Origin: Acidobacteriaceae bacterium
Lineage (GTDB): Bacteria > Acidobacteriota > Terriglobia > Terriglobales > Acidobacteriaceae
Direction: 5' to 3'
DNA: 11,247 nucleotides
Assembly: GCA_025462805.1 (NCBI GenBank)
Contig: JAOAPJ010000327.1
Location: forward strand, 1 to 11,247
Each line of letters starts with the position of its first letter. The first letter of the stretch is position 1. Shown here in pieces: positions 1 through 5,796 of this stretch. The notes under the pieces are model-generated. The model saw only the letters and a program-made list of their open reading frames with translations. It was not told where the DNA came from and did not search any database. Position numbers and translations under genes: made by a program.

Positions 1-25
1 CCTGCCCCGTCCACGCACTCAACCC

Positions 26-1102
26 ATGTTTGCAGCCGCTGCTCCGCAGAGCCCAGCTCTTGCGAGCCGCAGGAGGTCTTCTGTCCGCTTGATCAAAAAA
101 GCGCTGGAAATCACGCCCAACATCGAGCCCCTGTTCGGGACCCGCGACGAAAATCTGAGACTGCTCGAAGACAAGCTGCAAACGCGTATCGACCTCCGTT
201 CCGATGCCGTCCATGTCTCCGGACCCGAAGAGAACGTGGCTCGAGTCGAGCGAATCTTCCAGGACTATGAACAGCTTCGCAAGGGTGGCGTGACCCTCCA
301 GAATGGCGAGCTGAACGCCATGCTGAAACTGGTGGCAGCGGACCCAAGCGTCACCCTCAAGGGTCTGGTGGACAGCGGCAAGCAGCGGACCACCGGCGGC
401 ATCAAGCGCATGGTGCAGCCGCGCTCCGTCAACCAGAAGCGCTACGTCGAGTCGATGGAGCAGGCCGACATGGTCTTCGGCATCGGTCCGGCCGGAACCG
501 GCAAGACCTATCTCGCTGTGGCCATGGCTGCCTCCGCTCTGATGGCCAAGCGCGTCAGCCGCATCATCCTGGTCCGCCCGGCGGTCGAAGCAGGCGAACG
601 GCTCGGCTTCCTGCCGGGAACGCTGCAGGAGAAGATCGACCCCTACCTTCGTCCGCTCTACGACGCGCTCTACGACCTGCTCGACCAGGAGCGCGTAGAC
701 AAGATGATCGAACGCAACGTCATCGAGGTGGCCCCGCTTGCGTTCATGCGCGGCCGTACCCTGAACGACGCCTTCATCATCATGGACGAGGCGCAAAACA
801 CCACCAGCGAACAGATGAAGATGTTCCTGACCCGCCTGGGCCACAACGCCAAGGCGATCATCACCGGCGACGTCACCCAGATCGACCTGCCTAACCCGCG
901 CCGCTCCGGCCTGCTCGAAGCCATGGAGATCCTCAAGGGAGTGGACGGCATCCACTTCATCCACTTTGAGGACGGGGACGTAGTCCGCCATCACCTGGTG
1001 CAGCGCATCATTCGGGCCTATGACAGCTTCGGCCGCCAGCAGTCGGAGCTGCCCCTTGGCATGGGGGAAGGCGAGCAGCAGCCCGCGCCGAAGCCGCAGT
1101 AG
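26..1102 (+). CDS. phoH: PhoH family ATPase (YbeZ/PhoH-like)
   Basis: This is a cytoplasmic PhoH-type P-loop ATPase, often linked to RNA metabolism and commonly encoded next to ybeY. The frame from 26 encodes 358 residues. Residues about 27-85 form the KH-like N-terminal region. Walker A is GPAGTGKT at 154-161. The family motif GFLPGTLQEKIDPYLRP is at 194-210, Walker B IIMDEAQN at 251-258 and GDVTQIDLP at 281-289. The core is complete and full length. The start is uncertain. ATG at 26 has no ribosome binding site and adds an Ala/Ser/Arg-rich leader, and the frame is open to the window edge. TTG at 89 lies 12 nt after a perfect AGGAGG and would begin the protein at IKKALEITP, just before the conserved region. 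Family assignment is very secure; the exact biochemical role is not established for this family in general. Confidence 0.95.
   Translation: MFAAAAPQSPALASRRRSSVRLIKKALEITPNIEPLFGTRDENLRLLEDKLQTRIDLRSDAVHVSGPEENVARVERIFQDYEQLRKGGVTLQNGELNAMLKLVAADPSVTLKGLVDSGKQRTTGGIKRMVQPRSVNQKRYVESMEQADMVFGIGPAGTGKTYLAVAMAASALMAKRVSRIILVRPAVEAGERLGFLPGTLQEKIDPYLRPLYDALYDLLDQERVDKMIERNVIEVAPLAFMRGRTLNDAFIIMDEAQNTTSEQMKMFLTRLGHNAKAIITGDVTQIDLPNPRRSGLLEAMEILKGVDGIHFIHFEDGDVVRHHLVQRIIRAYDSFGRQQSELPLGMGEGEQQPAPKPQ
71..76 (+). promoter_or_regulatory. Possible ribosome binding site for a downstream phoH start
   Basis: A perfect AGGAGG lies inside the first codons of the longest phoH frame, 12 nt before an in-frame TTG at 89. 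It may mark the real start of phoH. The spacing is somewhat longer than ideal, and AGG-AGG can also simply be two Arg codons. Confidence 0.45.
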
Positions 1103-1139
1103 GCGTCGGGGTACAATCGTGCGAACCGGACGCAAACGG

Positions 1140-1176
1140 AAGCAGAGAGGAGGGCCGCGTGCCCTCCTCTCTGCTT
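1140..1176 (+). terminator. Strong hairpin after phoH, probable terminator or processing site
   Basis: The arms 1140-1155 and 1161-1176 are perfect 16-bp reverse complements around a 5-nt loop (CGCGT). The right arm ends in TT and is followed by TTC, so the T run is only short. It sits 37 nt after the phoH stop and 45 nt before ybeY. It could end or attenuate phoH transcription, or serve as an RNA processing or stability stem if phoH and ybeY are co-transcribed. Confidence 0.65.
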
Positions 1177-1221
1177 TCGCGCATGCACTGAGCAGGTGGG
1201 CCGGACAGGCGTGATCGAACG

Positions 1222-1716
1222 ATGATCGTGTACGAACCTGGAGTCGCAGCGAAGCTGCCGCGTGCCGCGCGTCCCCGGCGCCGTGAGCTTACGAACTTTC
1301 TCCGCGAGGCACTCTCCCTGACCGGGCTGCACGGCGAAGTCGGCGTGTTGCTCACTGGCGATGAGGCCGTTCGCGAGCTGAACCGGCAGTTTCGCCGCAA
1401 GGACAAGCCCACCGACGTCCTCTCGTTTCCCGCAGCCGAGAACGCCGGCGGTATCGCCGGCGACCTCGTCATCTCGCTCGAGACAGCGCTGCGTCAGGCG
1501 ACCGAGCGCAGCCACCCGCTCGAGACCGAGATTAAGGTGCTTCTGCTCCACGGCCTGCTGCACCTGGCCGGTTACGATCATGAGACCGACGAGGGCCAGA
1601 TGCGGCGCAGGGAAGTGCGGCTTCGACGCAAGCTCGGCCTGCAGGGCGGCCTCATCGAACGGGCAAGCCAGACGACGAAGCGGCCGCGTGGCGCGGGACG
1701 GGCGGTGGGCGCATGA
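1222..1716 (+). CDS. ybeY: Endoribonuclease / rRNA maturation factor YbeY
   Basis: YbeY is a cytoplasmic, metal-dependent single-strand endoribonuclease used in 16S rRNA 3'-end maturation and ribosome quality control. The 164-residue protein carries the diagnostic metal-binding signature HGLLHLAGYDH, with His110, His114 and His120. Upstream is the family block LNRQFRRKDKPTDVLSFP at 53-70, and IAGDLVIS at 78-85. The C terminus after about residue 145 is a short, Arg/Gly-rich, probably disordered tail. The ATG at 1222 is the natural start; its ribosome binding site is weak. The stop overlaps the next gene's start (ATGA), so translation is probably coupled to the CorC-like gene. A strong hairpin lies between it and phoH, so whether it shares the phoH transcript is unclear. 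Identification is secure from the motif and from its PhoH neighbour. Confidence 0.95.
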   Translation: MIVYEPGVAAKLPRAARPRRRELTNFLREALSLTGLHGEVGVLLTGDEAVRELNRQFRRKDKPTDVLSFPAAENAGGIAGDLVISLETALRQATERSHPLETEIKVLLLHGLLHLAGYDHETDEGQMRRREVRLRRKLGLQGGLIERASQTTKRPRGAGRAVGA

Positions 1717-2999
1717 TGTGGCTCTACGCCGTCCTGATGGTCGTGCTGCTGGTCATCCACACGCTGGCGGCTTACGTGGACCGCCTCTACTCGGAACTGG
1801 GCAAGTTTCTCTCCCGCGAGTTCGAGGACAACATGGAGGTGTGGGAGCACGACATCGAGCCCGCGCTCGGCTTCTCGCGCGATCGGCTTGCGCTCTGCGC
1901 CGCCGTGCTGTCGCAGCTATCGCTGGCCGCCATCGTTCTCATCGTCGGTGCCATCCTCTTCGGCAGGAACGGTGAGGTCGGCCCGCCCACTCTGCTGGGC
2001 TTGCTGCAGGCCGGCCTGGCCATCGTGCTGGTGGTCGTCATCTTTAGCCGCCTGCTACCCTATGCCTTCTTCACCCGCACCCGCGGTGCCTGGGTGCGCC
2101 GCTGGCGCTGGCTGCTGCGGCTCTGCTTCTTCCTTGTTTTGCCGGTCGAGATCTCACTCGAGTTCCTGCTCTCGATCGTCTCCCTGGCGCAGCCGGAGAA
2201 GAGCGAGCAGGCCGACGACACATCCCACGCTGTCGAAGCATTGATCGAGGCTGGTGAGGAAGAGGGAATCCTTGAGGAGAGCGACCGCGACCTGATCCGC
2301 TCCGCTGTCGAGTTTGGCGACAAGATCGTACGCGAGGTGATGACGCCCCGGCCATCTGTCTTCGCCGTCTCTGCCGACACTACGCTGGCAGACTTCCTCG
2401 CCATGCTGGAGACGCGGCCCTACTCACGGATCCCGGTCTTCAGCGGCACACTGGACACCGTGACCGGCATCATCTTCTCGCACGATTTGCTCTTCATCCC
2501 CGATGACGAGGCGCCCCACAGAACGGTGGCCAGCCTGCAGCGGCCTGCCGCCTTCGTGCCGGAGACGAAACACGTCGACGACCTGCTGCGCGAGATGCAG
2601 CGCGAGAAGCAGCACATGTGCATCGTGATCGACGAGTATGGCGGCGTCTCCGGACTGGTCACTATCGAAGACCTGCTGGAAGAGATCGTCGGCGCGATCA
2701 GCGATGAGCACGAGGACGACAGCGAGGCCAATCAGCCGAAACAGGAGAGCGAGGGCGTGTGGATCGTCCCCGGCGGCCTGGAACTGGACGCGCTTGAGGC
2801 GCTGACCGGCGACACCGAACTGAAGGAGAGCGACTATGCGGCTACCACCGTGGCCGGCCTGGTCAGCGAGGTGGCCGGCCGCATCCCCATGCCCGGCGAG
2901 GTGGTCGTGGCGGGTAAAACCCGGCTGGAAGTGCTGGCCTCCACCGACCGCCGCGTAGAGCGCCTGCGCGTCTCGACCATCGAAGCGCCTGCGGCTTAG
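1713..2999 (+). CDS. CBS-domain membrane protein of the CorC/HlyC (YbeX/CNNM) family
   Basis: This is probably an inner-membrane CNNM/CorC-type transporter or regulator associated with Mg2+/Co2+ homeostasis. Older annotations call such proteins hemolysins. The 428-residue protein has hydrophobic segments at about 4-20, 60-84, 94-116 and 134-158. An acidic linker follows, then two CBS domains at roughly 208-265 and 275-328. These include REVMTPR (207-213), SRIPVF (238-243) and IDEYGGVSGLVTIEDLLEEIVG (306-327). A CorC_HlyC C-terminal domain spans about 345-421. The N-terminal membrane part does not show a typical DUF21 opening, so the transport half is divergent. It overlaps ybeY by 4 bp and sits before era, matching the ybeZ-ybeY-ybeX order known from proteobacteria. 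Family assignment is firm; the transported ion is inferred from homologues only. Confidence 0.9.
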   Translation: MMWLYAVLMVVLLVIHTLAAYVDRLYSELGKFLSREFEDNMEVWEHDIEPALGFSRDRLALCAAVLSQLSLAAIVLIVGAILFGRNGEVGPPTLLGLLQAGLAIVLVVVIFSRLLPYAFFTRTRGAWVRRWRWLLRLCFFLVLPVEISLEFLLSIVSLAQPEKSEQADDTSHAVEALIEAGEEEGILEESDRDLIRSAVEFGDKIVREVMTPRPSVFAVSADTTLADFLAMLETRPYSRIPVFSGTLDTVTGIIFSHDLLFIPDDEAPHRTVASLQRPAAFVPETKHVDDLLREMQREKQHMCIVIDEYGGVSGLVTIEDLLEEIVGAISDEHEDDSEANQPKQESEGVWIVPGGLELDALEALTGDTELKESDYAATTVAGLVSEVAGRIPMPGEVVVAGKTRLEVLASTDRRVERLRVSTIEAPAA

Positions 3000-3031
3000 G
3001 GGTCGAGGCTCCCGCAGCGTAGGATCGCAGT

Positions 3032-3037
3032 AGAGGA
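3032..3037 (+). promoter_or_regulatory. Ribosome binding site fixing the GTG start of era
   Basis: AGAGGA lies 6 nt before the GTG at 3044, ideal spacing. It supports GTG rather than an internal ATG as the era start; the GTG also gives the usual short lead (MRAGFVSI) before the G1 loop. Confidence 0.75.
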
Positions 3038-3043
3038 CTACAG

Positions 3044-4063
3044 GTGCGAGCGGGATTTGTATCGATCATTGGGCGTCCCAACGCCGGCAAGAGCACGCTG
3101 CTGAATGCATTGACCGGGGAGAAGGTCGCCATCGTCACGGCCAAGCCGCAGACCACGCGCACCCGCATCCAGGGCGTAGTGGAGATTCCGTCGAAGAAGG
3201 GCAAGCAGCCCTCCGCACAGATCGTGTTTGTCGACACGCCCGGCGTGCACAAGCCGAACACCCAGCTCGACCGCCGCATGATGCAGGAGGTGCACGACGC
3301 GCTGGAGCAGCGCGACGTCGTAATCCTGATGCTGGATGCAACGCGCGAGCTGAGGCTCAGCGAGGATGATGCCAGCAAGAAATTGAAACGCGATGGCTCA
3401 AACGAAGACAAGTTCGCGCTAGAGCTGATTCGCAAACTCGACTGCCCGGTCTTCCTGGTGATCAACAAAATCGACCTGGTGCAGCGCGAGACGCTGCTGC
3501 CCCTGATCGCCCAACTCAGCGCCCTGCATACCTTCGCCGCTGTGGTTCCGATCTCCGCACGCAAGCGCAACGGCCTCGATCGCCTGATCGACGATCTGGT
3601 CAAGCATCTGCCGGAGCGCCAGCGCCTCTACCCTTCCGAGCAGTACACCGATCAGCCGGAGCGCTTTCTGGTTGCGGAGCTGATCCGTGAGCGCATTCTG
3701 ATGGAGACCGGTGAAGAGGTGCCGTATGCCTCCGCCGTGGTCATCGAGCGCTACGAGGAGCCGCCGCCGAAGGCGAAGCCGCGCAAGGACGGCAAGCTGC
3801 CCGTGACCAGCATTGCCGCGGTCATCTACTGCGAGCGCTCCGGCCAGAAGGCGATTCTGATCGGCAAAGGCGGCTCGAAGCTGAAGAGCATTGGCGCTTC
3901 AGCACGCAAGGAGATCGAGTCTCTTCTGGGCACACGCGTCTTCCTGGAGCTACACGTCATCGTCGAAGAGAACTGGCGCGAGTCACGCGGCTTCGTTGAG
4001 TCGCTCGACTGGCGCCGCCAACTGACGGAGCTTGCGAGCAAGAAGACGGACGAAGGGGAATAA
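3044..4063 (+). CDS. era: GTPase Era
   Basis: Era is an essential GTPase that binds the 3' end of 16S rRNA and assists 30S subunit assembly. The 339-residue protein shows the full set of GTPase motifs: G1 GRPNAGKS at 10-17, the switch region PQTTRTR at 35-41, G3 DTPG at 64-67, G4 NKID at 141-144 and G5 SAR at 171-173. The C-terminal KH domain carries ILIGKGGSKLKSIG at 271-284. It is longer than E. coli Era (301 residues) because of charged, mostly Lys-rich insertions near 49-57, 108-124 and 238-252; the last has the low-complexity stretch EEPPPKAKPRKDGK. The start is GTG with a well-placed ribosome binding site. It follows the CorC-like gene by 44 nt and is likely in the same transcript as ybeY, a functional partner in 30S maturation. 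Confidence 0.97.
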   Translation: MRAGFVSIIGRPNAGKSTLLNALTGEKVAIVTAKPQTTRTRIQGVVEIPSKKGKQPSAQIVFVDTPGVHKPNTQLDRRMMQEVHDALEQRDVVILMLDATRELRLSEDDASKKLKRDGSNEDKFALELIRKLDCPVFLVINKIDLVQRETLLPLIAQLSALHTFAAVVPISARKRNGLDRLIDDLVKHLPERQRLYPSEQYTDQPERFLVAELIRERILMETGEEVPYASAVVIERYEEPPPKAKPRKDGKLPVTSIAAVIYCERSGQKAILIGKGGSKLKSIGASARKEIESLLGTRVFLELHVIVEENWRESRGFVESLDWRRQLTELASKKTDEGE

Positions 4064-4082
4064 GCCAGCGGCTTCCCGTCCG
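4047..4082. terminator. Convergent hairpin between era and the kinase operon
   Basis: CGGACG (4047-4052) and CGTCCG (4077-4082) are perfect reverse complements. Inside them AAGCC (4062-4066) and GGCTT (4070-4074) form a second stem with a 3-nt loop. The structure spans the era stop codon and ends 3 nt before the end of the convergent small gene. On the minus strand it is followed by TCTTCTTGCT, a modest T-rich tail, so it may work mainly for the minus-strand operon. The stem is interrupted, so confidence is moderate. Confidence 0.45.
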
Positions 4083-4085
4083 ACC

Positions 4086-4433
4086 TCAGTGCTTCATCGC
4101 AATGCTGACGCCGTGCACGTTGGCTCGCAGCACTCGCACATCCTGAGCACAGCCATCGCACGTGACCTGTACCTGTACAGGGCTGCTCCAGATGATGCGC
4201 AGCGGATGCACCCGACGCACCAGCACAACAATCTCACCCAGCCGTGCGCGGCTGTCGGCGCGCTGCAGGTAGACATTCGTGGTCGCGACACTCCCGCAGG
4301 TCCGCACCGTGGTGCGGGTGGTCCACTGCTGATCGGAAGAAGTCGTCTGGTCGACGAGCTCTTCATGGCAGACGGTGCATGCAGTCGATGCGATCAGCAC
4401 TGCCGAGCAGAACAGCACCTGCAGCAGGCGCAC
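4086..4433 (-). CDS. Small exported Cys-containing protein (unknown function)
   Basis: This 115-residue protein of unknown function has an N-terminal export signal: MRLLQ, then a hydrophobic stretch from about 6 to 18 ending ASTAC. Cys19 could be a lipidation site, but the lipobox (STAC) lacks the usual Leu/Val/Ile at -3, so cleavage by signal peptidase I near this point is equally possible. The mature part has Cys22, Cys46 and a CDGC pair (92 and 95). The pattern CGSVATTNVYLQ followed by IIWSSPVQVQV resembles small bacterial lipoproteins with a 'CGATT...T.VsL' core and a later 'vrW...' strand; this is from memory and not verified. The start is GTG, only 7 nt after the stop of the upstream response regulator gene, so it is almost certainly the last gene of the kinase/regulator operon. 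That placement suggests a link with envelope signalling, but no function can be assigned. Confidence 0.7.
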   Translation of the reverse strand: MRLLQVLFCSAVLIASTACTVCHEELVDQTTSSDQQWTTRTTVRTCGSVATTNVYLQRADSRARLGEIVVLVRRVHPLRIIWSSPVQVQVTCDGCAQDVRVLRANVHGVSIAMKH

Positions 4434-4440
4434 TCTCTGC

Positions 4441-5796
4441 CTACTCGCGCGCGCTGATGCCCAGCGCCTTCATCTTGCGGTAGAGGTGGGTGCGGTCCAG
4501 GCCCAGCGCCTCCGCGGCGCGGCTCATGTTCCCGTGGCATTCGTCCACCTTCCTCAGGATGAAGTCGCGCTCGTAAGCGTTGCGCGCCTCCTGCAGCGAG
4601 TTGAAATCGGCGGCGGAGCGGCCCGGATCGCGATGCACCAGCATGGGCAGATGCTTGCGCTCGATGCGGGTGACCTGCGGATTCAGAATGACCAGCCGCT
4701 CGACCAGGTTGCGCAGTTCGCGAACGTTGCCAGGCCAGTGGTACTGCTTGAGCAGGCTGAGCGCCTCCTCGCTGATCTCGATGCGCGGGCGCCCGTACTC
4801 GCGGCCGAACTCCCCCAGGAACTCGCGCACCAAGATCGGGATGTCTTCCCGCCGGTCGCGCAGCGGCGGCACGTAGAAGGGGATCACGTTTAGGCGATAG
4901 AAGAGGTCTTCCCGGAAGTTGCCGCGCGCGATCTCCTCCTCCAGGTTCTTGTTCGTTGCTGCAATGATGCGCACGTCCACGCTGATGGGCTGCGTTGTGC
5001 CCACTGGCGTGAAGCGCTGCTCGTCCATCGCGCGCAGCACCTTGGCCTGCGTTTTCAGGCTCATGTCGCCGATCTCGTCCAGGAACAGCGTGCCGTTGTT
5101 CGCGCGCTCCAGCGTGCCGCGCTTCTCCGGCGGCCCACCCGGCACAGCGCTGTGCCGATAGCCGAAGAGCTGCGTCTCGATCGAGTCTTCCGGGATCGCC
5201 GCGCAGTTCAGCTCGATGAACACCGCATCACGCCGCAGACTCTCCGCATAGATCTCGCGTGCGATGATCTCCTTGCCCGCGCCGGACTCGCCGTAGATCA
5301 GGACGCGGCCGTTGGTGGGCGCCATCAGCTTGATCTGCTGGCGCAGCGCCTTGATGGGTACGCTCTCGCCCGTGATGCGGGCGCGCGGTGAGAACTGCCG
5401 CTTCCACTCCTCGTTCTCCGCGCGCAGACGCCGCGCTTCAACGGCGTTCTTCAGCAGGATCAGTGTGCGCTCCAGCGATAGTGGCTTTTCGATGAAGTCG
5501 AAGGCCCCGAGCTTGGTCGCGCGCACCGCGCTCTCGATCGTGCCGTGGCCGGAGATGATGATGACCTCGGGACGGATATCGCTCTCCAGTTGCCGGATGT
5601 CCTGGAGTACCTCCAGGCCATCACGGTCCGGCAGCCAGATGTCCAGCAGCACGGAGTCATAGGTGACGTCCCGCATCAACACCATGGCTTCCGTGCCCGT
5701 GGCGGTCGTGGTGACGGTGTAGCCCTCCTCGGTGAGGATGTCCCCGAGTGAGTCACGAATATCCGCCTCGTCGTCAACGATCAGGACGTGGCTCAC
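4441..5796 (-). CDS. NtrX/NtrC-type response regulator lacking the GAFTGA motif
   Basis: A 451-residue transcriptional response regulator partnered with the kinase encoded just upstream. The receiver (about 1-120) has Asp8/Asp9, phospho-acceptor Asp52, Ser82 and Lys104. The AAA+ domain (about 140-380) has Walker A GESGAGKE (169-176), Walker B GTLFLDE (235-241), the putative arginine fingers in FREDLFYR (Arg295, Arg301) and sensor II WPGNVRELRN (354-363). A Fis-type HTH lies at about 424-447. The sigma54-contact loop normally reading GAFTGA is SAVPGG here (216-221), right after the conserved LFG, and so is lost. This fits NtrX-like regulators and Rhodobacter-type NtrC that do not use sigma54. 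The start is GTG, overlapping the kinase stop as GTGA, so translation is coupled. Domain assignment is certain; the sigma-factor conclusion is inference. Confidence 0.93.
   Translation of the reverse strand: MSHVLIVDDEADIRDSLGDILTEEGYTVTTTATGTEAMVLMRDVTYDSVLLDIWLPDRDGLEVLQDIRQLESDIRPEVIIISGHGTIESAVRATKLGAFDFIEKPLSLERTLILLKNAVEARRLRAENEEWKRQFSPRARITGESVPIKALRQQIKLMAPTNGRVLIYGESGAGKEIIAREIYAESLRRDAVFIELNCAAIPEDSIETQLFGYRHSAVPGGPPEKRGTLERANNGTLFLDEIGDMSLKTQAKVLRAMDEQRFTPVGTTQPISVDVRIIAATNKNLEEEIARGNFREDLFYRLNVIPFYVPPLRDRREDIPILVREFLGEFGREYGRPRIEISEEALSLLKQYHWPGNVRELRNLVERLVILNPQVTRIERKHLPMLVHRDPGRSAADFNSLQEARNAYERDFILRKVDECHGNMSRAAEALGLDRTHLYRKMKALGISARE

Noticed and set aside
2863..3603. 246-codon minus-strand frame opposite the corC end and era.
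   Set aside because: It spans the boundary of two real genes and encodes a Ser/Arg-rich product without motifs.
4032..4457. Plus-strand frame overlapping the era end and the small exported protein gene.
   Set aside because: It overlaps era in another frame and the antisense of a gene that has an export signal and good operon spacing.
4375..4893. Long plus-strand open frame opposite the response regulator.
   Set aside because: It is the antisense of a gene with clear domains; its translation has no recognisable motif and it has no convincing ribosome binding site.
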